Shown here: positions 12,706-23,610 of the stretch, in pieces
Position numbering within the stretch: the first letter of the stretch is position 1
How the letters are laid out: each line of letters begins with the position of its first letter
From: Eumeta japonica
Taxonomy: Eukaryota; Arthropoda; Insecta; Lepidoptera; Psychidae
DNA: 64,000 bases
NCBI GenBank assembly: GCA_005406025.1
Contig: BGZK01000732.1
Location: 186,001-250,000, forward strand
Reading direction: 5' to 3'
Position numbers and translations under genes: made by a program
Notes under the pieces: generated by a model
What the model was told of the DNA's origin: nothing
Database searches by the model: none
Seen by the model: only the letters and a program-made list of their open reading frames with translations

Positions 12706-13329
12706 AATAATATGGCCATAAACGTATATTAAATAGTGGTTAATATATTGCATTGAAATCTATGTCCTTAGCCATATGCTCCGGTGACTAGCTTGTTACT
12801 CTTGATAAGTTAAAGATGCAGTTATCTGAAAAACTTGTAAGAAACTTGATCTTTTCCAACATAATAAGCCTTTAGTTTGTTTATAAATCTGTTACTTTTT
12901 TTATATTTGTGAAGAACGTTCTTATAGTTTTGAAGAAGTTCACGATTCAAAAGTTATAGCACAAACAAAGTTAACGATCTTGAAACTAATAAACGGCAAA
13001 ATATACACTTCAGAAAAAAATTCGCTTACAAACCTTTGCGGATTTCTAAGTACCGATTCACGAAGAAATGCACAGAAAAATGTTCTTCTTGTGCATGGAC
13101 GACATTAGACAATCCACAAGGCTCTCATTTATTAAAAAAAGTTTATTTTGAACATGAACCCTTATTGTTCTGTATTAGATAGTTCCATTTTACTTATAAA
13201 TACAGCGCCAAATAAACACACTGTATATGGTTATAATGTCGTAATAATGATGCGCATCTGATCATATTTATAGAAGGTATAGAATTTCAGCAACATTACT
13301 TAGTTTTCACGTTGGCAGGGAAAGGAAAT
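12706..13329. other. AT-rich noncoding DNA
   Basis: No recognisable feature. Confidence 0.5.
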
Positions 13330-13610
13330 AACCGGCAGCCTAAAGAACCCTAGCGAGAATAGCTCTCCGGTAATTCGAAGGGCGAGTCAGTAATTTGCCA
13401 ACACCTCGCGGCGGCGGCGGGGCGGCGGGGCGGGGGGCGCAGTAAAACTTAATTGAGTGGGCAATCGACGGTGTATCGAATCAGATAGGGCCTATCTAAT
13501 TTCATGGGCGTGCGCGTTGTTGTCCCGCGCATAAAATGTTATGACTTCGGATACCCATTGTTCATAACCGCGGCTGTTGCGGGATCATGTACGACGTCGA
13601 TGAGTGTCAT
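13330..13610. other. GC-rich island 7, candidate conserved noncoding element
   Basis: It contains a CGG/GGGGCGG run (about 13407-13440), then aacttaattgagtgggcaat, then a 15-nt inverted repeat AGATAGG G CCTATCT at 13483-13497 carrying two back-to-back GATA cores, then cgcgcataaaatgttatgac. The mix of homeodomain-like and GATA-like words in a GC-rich patch fits an enhancer. Function is inferred. Confidence 0.45.
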
Positions 13611-13990
13611 TAGTTGTAAAGGAACTAAAAGATAAAAGTGCCATGATTCTATTTTTTAAATAATATTATTTTTTGAGTTTAAGAATTATTTGTACTACCA
13701 TAATTTTTAATTTCATCATTTGTTTAATAAAATCTCAATAGTCTTCTTTTCACGTTCATTGCCACTCCGGGCGATATGCTAAAATTACAATTTTGTAATA
13801 ATATGAATTATATTGAGCATTGTCATAACCCTTCAAGTAGACACAAATTATTATGTTTGCCATTCAACAAGGACTGAGGACGCGTAGAAATATGTTGTAT
13901 GCATATTACACTTAGTTATATATAATGGGTTCACACGTATACCATGTGTTTGTATATATGAACACAGGCGGTTATCCGTAATATATAAAG
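13611..13990. other. AT-rich noncoding DNA
   Basis: Nothing recognised. Confidence 0.5.
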
Positions 13991-15270
13991 TTGGGGAAAA
14001 AGATTTTTCGTATATTATACACAAATTCAAGATAACTTTTCATTATATTTTATTTACATATAATCATAATATATATACGTGTATATATATGCTATTTTGT
14101 TCAACGATTTGTTGTAATTTGATAGGTGGCATTATAGTCACATTGCTTTTAAATTTTGAGACTTCTGATCAAAAAACTGCAATAAGTAGTTTTGACAGTC
14201 CTCTATTCATGTTAGCCTAACAGTACTTAAAGAATTCTGAAGAGACCGCAACAGGTAAAAATTTGAGGGAGCAAAGCCAAAGCTATATGGTGGGTGCATT
14301 AACACTTCTTGACCAAACTTACTTAATAATTTCTGAATGGCTAGTTATCTGTGTGGTTTGGCGTTATCATTTTGAAAAAGCACACCCTTTCTGTTGATCA
14401 ATTTCGATCCTTTTTTCTCGTTTTTTCTTGTTTAAGTCTCATCACCTATAGGCACTAAAGATTCGAATTGATGGTTTTACCCGACGGTAAATGGTCGTAA
14501 TGAATAATACCCTTCCAACCCTTCCATACTCATAGTATCAAATTATTGCGAGTTAGTCTGGATTTCGCTATAGTCTATGGAGTTTGCTTGCCTTTTGAAT
14601 ACGATTTTTTTCACACGTTTTTGTAGGTAATCCAGTTTTGATTACAGGCGATCAATCTTTTCAAAAACAGTTGGGTGTCATTATATTTCAATAGACGATC
14701 GCAAATGCGTACACGAATCATTAGATTTCTTTCCGTGAACTCGCGTGGAACTCAAGTATCGAGCTTTTTTGTAATGAGCCAAGTATCAGCTTTTTTCATA
14801 GGGGTGAAAGTTGTTTTGTATTTATTCCTCAATTCTTTAGCTACGTCTTAGGAACTACTATGCCGATCTAGCTCTAATTTTTCCAAAATGGCATCAACTT
14901 TATCCGTAATAGGTTGACCAGAACGAGTTTCATATTTTACATCAAATTTACAGAACTGAAAATGCTTGAACCAGTTTTGGGCTACTTTCGCTAACACTGC
15001 ATGATGTCCATAAGGATCACAATTTTTTTTTTTCAGTTTATGTCGCATTTTTCTCTTTTTTTTTAATAAAAGCCCAAAATATATCAAACTTCTACGTTAC
15101 ATTCACTCGTTTTTGTGGACAGAAAAATAATAGAAAAATGGTTTTTCTTTTTATTTTTTTAAAAAGTTGTCTATTTTATGGTATCAAGACTAGCTAAATA
15201 CAAATAGCACGACCGAAGACATTTTACTGCTACTTTTTACTTATAAAATAAATAAAATACTTTTTATCTA
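13991..15270 (-). mobile_element. mariner element 1, decayed, near full length
   Basis: About 1.28 kb, the usual size of a mariner. The left end TTGGGGAAAAAGATTTTTCG (13991) and the right end near 15255-15270 (rc of AAAATACTTTTTATC) resemble eroded terminal inverted repeats. The minus-strand transposase relic runs from about 15087 to 14190. It reads AQNWFKHFQFCKFDVKYETR and ITDKVDAILEKLELDRHSSS in the DNA-binding half, then KKLDT.VPREFTERNLM, FQNDNAKPH and EVLMHPPYS in the catalytic half. The first catalytic Asp (normally TGDEKW) is Asn, the second is kept, and the third (normally APSDY) is Asn. Multiple frameshifts confirm it is dead. Confidence 0.85.
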
Positions 15271-17352
15271 TTTAATATATACGTTCAAGGTGGATAAAGA
15301 AGTTTTTATTTCAAAAATAAATAATCAAGTTATCTCTTTTTAGTTTGTTATCTTGTTACAAAGACTTTTAGTTACTCAAACTGCATTTCTATATGAAAAT
15401 ATATGTTTTATACTCACTTTTTGCTGCAGTGCATATTTATCTATACGTTCACTGCTGGCCGAGCGCGACACGTCACACTCGTGGCTACAGTGTTAAATAG
15501 TGTTAGCATCAAAGCGTCACGTGACCTTGTCGGTAATGAGTGCTTTTAAATTACACACCATCCAACCTGCTACTGAACTTTACAATGCAAATAAGCGCTG
15601 ATTGTTTACTTTGATTCTTGACTTTTGAGCTTGACTAGCTTTATATATTTCAATGAAAACTAAGTTTTTATTTTTTTTATACCATGTTTATTTACTTTTT
15701 GAGGTAAAAACCTTTTAAAGCACAAACTCGTGTGACCTTCATGCCCAGATATATTTATATAAATATATTAATGAATGAACAATTTCATGAAAATACATTT
15801 TACATGAAATGGAGGAAAAAATTTCCGCTCTCTTCTAGATACCGCTCTTGAGCATACGTGCGGTATACGATGTATATAGCATGTTATATATCTAATTGAT
15901 TAAATTTTATAGAATTCATATGTATTTATAAATTTGATTGTATTGTGTAGATAATGAACATTCTTTTTCATGTAAAAACAGCACATTAAATGAAAATTTT
16001 ACTATTGTATTACCTAATACGTCCATAGAAATAACTTATAATAAATAATCCAAAAATACTCCAAAAAAATATGCCTTAAAACACCCAAAAATAATGTTTA
16101 TAAATTTGTAAAGCTAAGAAGTTTTCATTTCTGACGTGTAGTCTTAGGACTGACAGTTTTTTTAATAATTTTGTTTTTAATAACAATCAGTTTTGAAGTT
16201 CCATATCTGCCGAGCGATCCGTGACGGTCACCAGGTTTCTTTTTAATTTGAATATATATGTTTATTCAATCAGACCTACGACTAACGGTGAAGCAAAACA
16301 TTGCATATAAACTTACATTTTTAGCGTAGAAAAATTAATCTTATGCACGAAACCTGTATAAAGCGATGAGCTCGCGACCTCAATGCGATGTTCGACTATA
16401 GGTGAATACGTATACCACGTGTAGCGCCCTAACTACCCATATTATGGCGTAATCGTGTAGAAAATATAAAATGATGTGTATTGCAATTTTTATCTAATTA
16501 TAGGTTTAAAATACTCACATGTTACAAGCATAGCTTCTATGCGATTGTTAACTATAATCGTTAACTCTAACGCAAAGTCGAAAACTTAGTAATTTAAGTA
16601 AACCTGTTATCGGCCAAGAAAAAGGGAAATGTAATAATACTTATCAAATGTCTTTTACTTTTTTATACTTAATACTATAGTATATTTATTAGGAACTTAT
16701 TGCATAAAATTTACCAGTGCATTAACGACTTTACCCAAAACTACGTAACTACCGGAAAGGACCCTAACACCGTACGTTGCATAGGATCACTCAACAAAGT
16801 CAACTTATGCAGTTTATTATTTTAATATCGATTGCAGATACAAATAAGTAATGTCACTAATAAAGACCACATTTCGTCGGTGTCTAGAGTCACCCCTCAT
16901 ATATACAATATTTGGAGGTTTACGAAAGAAGCAAGCAAATATACAGGATCGCAGTACATGGTAGTTGTTTTCTAGCGCCCGAGGTAAGCTGCAGCAGGGA
17001 TGAAAAACCCTTTCAGCTCACACACGCTTTGTTTTAGCCGAAATCAGGCAGCGTCGGCGAGATGGAAGTAGCGGTACGGGAGCTGCGAATATAGAGAAGT
17101 GGGTTTGTAATAAGTATGTTTTTTTCATTAGCATGCTTACTTTTAATAATAGCCAAGTACACACACCCTGAAGGTTCCATACAAAATTAATCATATATGT
17201 AGATATTTCGTTCAACAAGATTCTCGACAATTTTTGTCTGTTTTCGATATCGGTACTGGCGAGGTATCGGTCCCAAGAATTCATTCTTTGTTTTAAAAGT
17301 TTTCTTTTTTTTAAATACTCTTATTTCTGAAAATAATATATGATATAATATA
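15271..17352. other. AT-rich noncoding DNA with one less AT-rich patch
   Basis: A patch at 15445-15545 carries the palindromic E-box TCACGTGA (15517-15524) amid cgagcgcgacacgtcacact. Otherwise there are only short chance frames; the minus frame at 17018-17284 has no known domain. Confidence 0.45.
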
Positions 17353-17440
17353 ATGTAAACTTACGCCTGTTTCCTAAAAGGGTAGGCAGATATATAGTAT
17401 CTGCCTACCTGCCTTTTAGGAAATAGGCGTAAGTTTACAT
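17353..17440. repeat. 88-nt near-perfect hairpin
   Basis: The left arm ATGTAAACTTACGCCTGTTT (then cctaaaagggtaggcagata) pairs with the right arm tatctgcctacctgcctttt (then aggaaataggcgtaagttta, cat). The only differences are one base change and a two-base bulge, and the loop is about 7 nt. The stem of about 40 bp is longer and more perfect than typical animal miRNA precursors. A foldback repeat or a template-switch inversion is more likely. Confidence 0.8.
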
Positions 17441-17689
17441 AGATTTCCACATGGTTACGAATTTTGCGTCGGTTTCAAGTACTTAACATTTGGCTCTTTT
17501 TTAATACGCCGTCGATATGGTCTTCATGGGATTGTCTAGTACGACCCCAGAGATGTTTACCTCTCGCTTTTAGAAATCTTGATTATTAATAATGGGAAGC
17601 CAAAAAGGGTAATCCAATGATATACAATTTTTCTACGTGATATGACTAAAAATTAACGATTTTCATATTTTTTCCTTTACTTTTATTGT

Positions 17690-17995
17690 GAGGCCTTTCT
17701 TTTCACCAAGATTCATGATTCAAGGTCAATGGAAAGTACTTTATAGGTTTTGATTCACTTGCAAGTTTCAAAATATAAGACACGAATTTTTAGATTACGT
17801 TGATTTTGAATCTTGATTTTTTGCTGCACCAAGGAACCTTAATACCTAAGTATTTAGTACCTACTGATTTCAACTTGATAGTTCCACGCGTCTCTGAGAA
17901 AAGGGTCTTGGTAAACAGACAGACAACGAAGTGATCTTATAAGGGTTCCTTTTTCATTTAGAAGTACGGAATCCTAAAAAAAGGAATTTTGTTTG
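17690..17995. repeat. Lepidopteran repeat with GACAGACAAC...AAGGGTTCC tail
   Basis: It contains caagattcatgattcaaggtc, aaacagacagacaacgaagt, gatcttataagggttcc and gaagtacggaatcctaaaaa in that order. I recall this order as a widespread lepidopteran interspersed repeat 3' end. The copy is eroded and non-coding. Confidence 0.65.
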
Positions 17996-18419
17996 TAAGT
18001 AAATAGATAAAGAATACGAGTGTCTCGGTTCATAAATCGTGCATTTATGAATGTATAAGAATTTATGCACATGTAAAGAGCGAGCGATTCTAGAAATAAT
18101 CGAAAGTATACATAATAAATGAATCACAAGTTATAAATGGATGGATGGCAGCTTATAGATGGATAGATTGCAGCTTGTTATTGGATTCGTATCTGTTGGG
18201 TGCTGCAAGCCTATTGAGCACAGCTAATATATGGTTTGAAAATCAAATACGGGGTAAGTCAAACATAACATTTGATATGATAATTTTTATTTATAATTAA
18301 TTTTCTAAACAAGTTGAAGCCATTTCTGTTGCTCAAAAGTTAATATTGCGACGCAGAATATGGCTAACAAGTAGGTATCCAAGCTTGCTGAAATACAAAT
18401 GTTGAGAAGATAACAACGT
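17996..18419. other. Noncoding DNA with a small tandem duplication
   Basis: Around 18137-18182 the phrase GGATGGCAGCTTATAGATGG is followed by atagattgcagcttgttatt, a degenerate direct repeat of about 30 bp. Confidence 0.45.
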
Positions 18420-18650
18420 GTGTTGTCCGGGGTGTCGGTGCCGACCTTTTGCTCGTCGAGTACCGCGCGCCCGTGCGTCTTGAACGGTCGCCACGGACAC
18501 GACACGATGGCCACCTTTGATCCGTATTATGTCGCAAGGTGTTAGCTCGTTTGTTTAAATTTTCGGATTCCACAGCTAAAGTTTTGACTTGCTTAATTAA
18601 GATTTTGACTCCGTTCGCGGCTCGAGCTGTGGCCCCCCATCGGTTAACAA
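18420..18650. other. GC-rich island 8, candidate conserved noncoding element
   Basis: A GC-rich patch (ggggtgtcggtgccgacctt, accgcgcgcccgtgcgtctt, cgcggctcgagctgtggccc). Two overlapping minus frames of 69 codons cross it without a known domain. It also holds a TTAATTAA core at 18594. Function not shown. Confidence 0.4.
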
Positions 18651-18729
18651 CAGAGAAAGTGAGACGAGTTGCCTGAGCTATATACCTCCATACTGGATCG
18701 ACAGTTCCTTAGGACTGATACATAAGTGT

Positions 18730-18765
18730 TTGGTGATAACTGTTATCTTTATCGATAACGATAAC
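18730..18765. promoter_or_regulatory. GATA cluster with a perfect DRE palindrome
   Basis: Within about 35 bp there are five GATAA cores on both strands (TGATAAC, TTATCTTT, TATCGATAACGATAACG). They overlap a TATCGATA at 18750-18757, the insect DRE sequence bound by DREF/BEAF-type factors in Drosophila. Dense GATA motifs of this kind are typical of insect gut or fat-body enhancers, but chance in AT-rich DNA cannot be excluded. Confidence 0.45.
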
Positions 18766-20939
18766 GATGTGTTATAGATGATTCCAACTTTGGGAATGAT
18801 CAATTTTCTACAATAATGGTATAGTCCGGTAAGACCATAGATATCCGGATGTTGGACAACTTATTAACTATGTTTGTTTCTCATTTCTCTTACGACAGAT
18901 CTTGCAATTACAAGAAATCTGTAAATTACTTCAATGAATTAGAAACATTAAACATAATTCCTTTCATTACTGCTAGACTAACAAGACAAATAAAGTATAA
19001 AATGTGATACGAGAGATGAAATATGAGTTAGACGATTGTAAAAGATTCAGTGAACATTGCGACATGACTTGGAAGACTCAAATAATAGAGATTAAGTTTT
19101 AATTTTTGTGGGGAGATGGAAAATAAACTCCTGAATGAGATCGAAAGAATCAAGCACATGGTACGTTCGTTTGTTTCGAACAGTAGACGTCCACTGTTAT
19201 CCAAGAGCCCTAACCAGATCATTCGTGTACCCACTGGAAGGCCGTTTTACGTCGTGACATCTAGTTCGTGGTAGCCACTCGAGGAACTTTTTTGCCCAGC
19301 GGTTATCGATTCAACTAGCAATGTGACCTGCCTATTGTCACTTTATTTTCTGACTCTGTGGGCTATGTCTGTAACTCTGGTCTTTCCACGGATTTTGTCG
19401 CTTGAAATTTAGAGGTAAAAATCTTTAGAGAATTTGAGTAATTTGAAAAAGAATACTGAATGGTAACGTGAGTTACACTTTTTTAATTACGAATAACTTT
19501 AAAATTTAATAATATATGCAAGTACGTGTTTTCTGTAAAAGATATCATATCTTGCAAATAAAGTAGCCACATTTAATTTTTTTGTACGAGCAACAGCAAG
19601 CGATTACATCTGGCAACCATTAATGGTCACTGACACGCGCACTATTTAAATACTCGTATTTGGACAACGCGGTATAGTGGACTTAGGATGCCTCGTGATT
19701 TACCAATTCCAAACCAGTCGAACCGAATTCTCAGTGTTCTCTCGTTGTTTATAGTACAAAATATTACCGTATAAAAAAAGTACATGGCACTTTAGACTAA
19801 ATAAAAGTAAAATATAAGTCTTCATTCGTTTAATTATACGATATAAAAATATTTACATAATTTTATATAAAAGAATAATAAATGGGATGTGCGTTACATT
19901 CCCTAATTTATGAACAACGTTTAAAGTTAGTTGCACACGTAAATGGGTACTCTTTCTATACAAGGTAGTATTTATACACTAGAAAAGATTGAGTTAAAAT
20001 ATACAGCTTACAAATTGAGGTACTCATGATACTGATAATAAGATACAGCGCATGACGAAACGGCGTGATGCAGTCCTTAAGACCGGACCTCGTGACGCTT
20101 AAATTCCACATTATTTTTTTTACTTCATATGTCATTCCGAAGCTGAATTAATTTTTATTTGAATAATGAATACAAAAAAAAAATAAGTATTCCTCATATT
20201 TTTAGGAACATATATAAATTAGCACCTGTTTGCCACGACAGTAGCAAAATCAAAGATTTCTACTCACTTCATTCTTTAGATCGGCTTGTGTTTCACAGAT
20301 ATCAATTTGTTTCCTATAACCTTTTCAACTTCGCATGTTCAAATTTTGATGTGTCTTCATAAAAATTTAGGATGTACTAATTTTTGACCTTTCCACAAAA
20401 CACGTTCTCTTTACTCTATAGACAATCTACAATAGTTATCGTAGTCTACTACTGACCAAAAGCTTTTTGCTTCCTAAAACTGCCACTACGGGCGAGTTGG
20501 TTTGACATCTTAAATTTGTACATTTTTAGTTTTGACCTTACAACAGCCTTTGATTGTCAAACAATAAACTGTCAAAAAATAATTTCGTAAACGATCACAG
20601 CACCTACGGATTATTAAAGGGATAATGCCAATTCATACCCTAGAAATCGTACATGATTGCATATAATCAGTACCATGTATTGTTTGTATAAGTAAGGAGG
20701 TCCAGCATATGGCTTGAGTCGTAAAATAAATATTCATTCTTCGTAACACTTCATCATTCCATCATAAGGAACGTAACCAAATATTGCCCTGTTCGAAATT
20801 TTAATCCCAAAAAACGTGGACATGGTACTACATCATCACTTTGTAAAATAGCCTTTTGATTGGAATAATACGCAATATTCACTACAATATATAAATCTAC
20901 ATCAACTAAATAACAGCAAGCTGTTTAGAAAAAAAAAAC
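18766..20939. other. AT-rich noncoding DNA
   Basis: No gene-like frame. Short frames at 19028-19234 (minus) and 20159-20362 (plus) have no known similarity. Confidence 0.5.
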
Positions 20940-21210
20940 CACGTCCATGCACCAGCTCCGTTTGCGTGGTGTTTCGTGGATGCGCGTCGCGTTCAATCTG
21001 CGCGGCGGCGGGGCCGGCGGGGCGGCGGGGGCGCACTTCGTTTGTCGCGATATCGCTCATAAGCGGCCGCTATCTCCCGGCGCTTGCGTCTTCCAGCCAA
21101 AGCCATTGACGAAAAATAGTTTCTAAAGCACCGCCGTGATGAGCTTCTTAAATCGGGCTCCGCACGCACGGATGAACTGGCGCTTCCGGCGAGCGCGCGC
21201 CGACGCTCCT
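20940..21210. other. GC-rich island 9, candidate conserved noncoding element
   Basis: It includes GCGGCGGCGGGGCCGGCGGG followed by gcggcgggggcgcacttcg, and then a gacgaaaaatagtttctaaa core. A minus frame (20993-21331) of 112 codons spans it and ends in an Arg/Pro-rich low-complexity tail with no domain. I read this as GC-rich chance openness rather than a gene. Confidence 0.45.
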
Positions 21211-21825
21211 TTGAAAATTGAAAACCATCCAATTTTTGGAAGATGGTAACTCGCATTAATAAGTTATAACGTTGATTCAGAATAAAATTTTGAATTACAT
21301 TTTTATTAAATTTTTCATGGAAAATTATCATTGTATCGTGATTTCGTTGTTATACATTTCACTTTAATAATAAATTTAATTTGTTAAAGCTAAACTTTTG
21401 TTTTGTCGCTAAAAAAATAAAGAAATTTTTAATAATTTCGTTACAAATTTCGATCGACAAATGTAAAGACATTTAAATAAAGAACATTTTTAAAGTAATA
21501 ATGAAATTAAGGACCTTTCAAATTCTATTGAAATAATTAGTCGTGTTAGGAATTGGTGTCAGCTAAAAATATGCCGAAAACAATTCTAGTTCAGTTTTGA
21601 TATCATTTGATCTCCTTTTGACTGAATGAATTACTCCATATTTCATATTCATGTTTACACATAATTATTTTTTTGAAACGAAGTTCTATAACGCAGCTTG
21701 CAGTAGGAGTTGACTGGTAGAAATCGTAACTACGAAAAGCGTTACGCGCCCTCCCTCCTTCTCCCTCCCTCCCTCCATGCGACTTTGTCTCTCTTGCTCT
21801 TGAAATTCATTAAGTAGTTCTTTTT
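21211..21825. other. AT-rich noncoding DNA ending in a pyrimidine tract
   Basis: A CCCTCC repeat tract lies at about 21749-21778. Otherwise featureless. Confidence 0.5.
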
Positions 21826-22840
21826 AGGGTTCCGAGCCAAAATGGCAAAGAGTTTCCTTATAATTTCGTCATATCCGTCAGACAACATAAATAAATATTT
21901 ACATATTTACAGGGGGAGTATATACCCTATATATTTAATAAAAACTGAAAAAAATTTTTTTTAGCAACCATCAATGTGTGGCACATATTTTAACAGTTCC
22001 TTTAAAAATATTTTAAGGTTTTTGAGCAAATTTTTCGACTAATTGAATATTTTCTGAAGTGATCACTTTGAAATTAATAGAAATGGTGCCTCCCCTTTGT
22101 TTACTAAACCGTATGCATAAAAACATATAAAAAAATCTAAGGCAACGCTTAGTACCTGGATGACGAAGCTTCGCTCGCTTTCTTTTTCTTTGTCGTATTT
22201 CTTTGGAAAATATATTTAGATACGAATTACATTTTGATAAAATGTGTATAATATTTTTTCGAGCTTACCGACATAATAATATTTTTGTTATCAGAATTTG
22301 GCTTAGTGTTGCTTAACAACGCCATCTATTGTCAAGTAACTTTAGTGTTGCTGTGTCGGTAAAGCAGTTTGTTGCTCCCAATAATAGTTTTCACACAAAA
22401 CAAGAAACTTGACGTTTTCTCATAAAAAAGGAACTTGAAAAAAGCTGAAAACTTGAATAAATTTTAATCATGTGGAATGGAATTTACCTTTGAATTCTAA
22501 TTCTAAGCCATTGCCTGAAAACACAAATAAAACAAGGTTTACTAAAAATGAAACCTAGCTAGATCGATTTATCGCTCCAGAAACCCCCTGTATACTCAAC
22601 GTCATCAAAATCGTTGGAGCCGTTTCCGAGATTCTGATTATATATATATATACACGAATTGCTCGCTTAAAGGTATTAGATAATCAACATACCTACATGT
22701 TTCTCTAGTTATAAGCGACAAAACGCTTATACGTATTATGTGGGGAAAACACAGAAAAAAGTATAACAACGCACTTTTTTCACTATGATGGCTTCGGAAC
22801 CCTATAATAAACATGGTCCGACATACTCTTGGCCAGTTTT
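21826..22840. repeat. Repeat family B, copy 1, with nested repeat tail
   Basis: The copy starts with AGGGTTCCGAGCC (21826) and ends with GGCTTCGGAACCCT (22790-22803), an inverted match of about 13 nt, followed by acatggtccgacatactctt and ggccag. This is a common lepidopteran non-autonomous repeat. A second repeat tail (about 22560-22690: aaaatcgttggagccgtttc, cgagattctgattatatata, cgaattgctcgctt) lies inside it, which suggests a nested insertion. No coding capacity. Confidence 0.6.
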
Positions 22841-22983
22841 ATTTTTTTATATAATTAACACTTCACTATTTTATATCTACTTTCTAATAAATGCATTTTT
22901 TCCAAAAATGTTAATTGAAACTCATTAATTTGCATTATCTATATTGAAAAAAGTTTCGTTCCCGATCGCACATTCATTTTTAA

Positions 22984-23610
22984 AGTTCCGAGCCAAAATT
23001 ACAAAAAAGAGACGAAACTAGAAGGGGGAGCCCTTATAGTTTCGTCATGTCCGCCCATCCATCCGTCTATCTGTATGTCACAGGCATTTGACTCAAAAAC
23101 TATACCATTTATATGTATGAAATTCGGAGTTTAGGTGTCTTGTATAAGCCCCCTATTTAGTTTGGTAGTTAAAAACACACTTTCTACTGAAAATATACAT
23201 GTAACAGAGATTGTAAAAAATTTTATCAGCGGACATCAACTTGTGGCACATTTTTCTAAATTTTTTTTTTGTAATTAAATATTTTCGGGAATAACCACTG
23301 CGAAAATAGCGGAATTTGTAATCTCTGCGCTTTATTTTCTAAACCATAAGCCGAAGAAATATGAAAAAAATTTAACAAATATTTTTAACGATAATTATTA
23401 TATCGTTTTTGAGTTATTGCCGAAAAAATGCGTTTCTCAAGAAAAGAACGTAAGTGCCACAACGATGCACACTTTGGTTTACATTAGTTACAAGGTCTAC
23501 AAACCTAGTTGTTTTTCTAGTTTTTTATCTGTAGTGCATTTCTTTGTAGTAACGACTTTGGAACCCTACAGTGAGCATTGTTCAACATGCTTTTGGGCTG
23601 TTTTGTTTAG
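22984..23610. repeat. Repeat family B, copy 2
   Basis: It begins with AGTTCCGAGCCAAAATTAC, then tttcgtcatgtccgcccatc and a catccgtctatctgtatgtc run. It ends with ctttggaaccctacagtgag and cattgttcaacatgcttttg. The structure matches copies at 21.8, 35.9 and 37.8 kb. The 67-codon plus frame at 23417-23620 lies inside the repeat and is not a gene. Confidence 0.65.

Noticed and set aside
17353..17440. Hairpin as a miRNA gene
   Set aside because: The stem is longer and more perfect than usual for insect miRNA precursors and contains no known mature sequence; kept as a foldback repeat.
20993..21331. 112-codon minus-strand frame with Arg/Pro-rich end
   Set aside because: The apparent protein is produced by a CGG-rich island; no known domain and no splice or promoter context.
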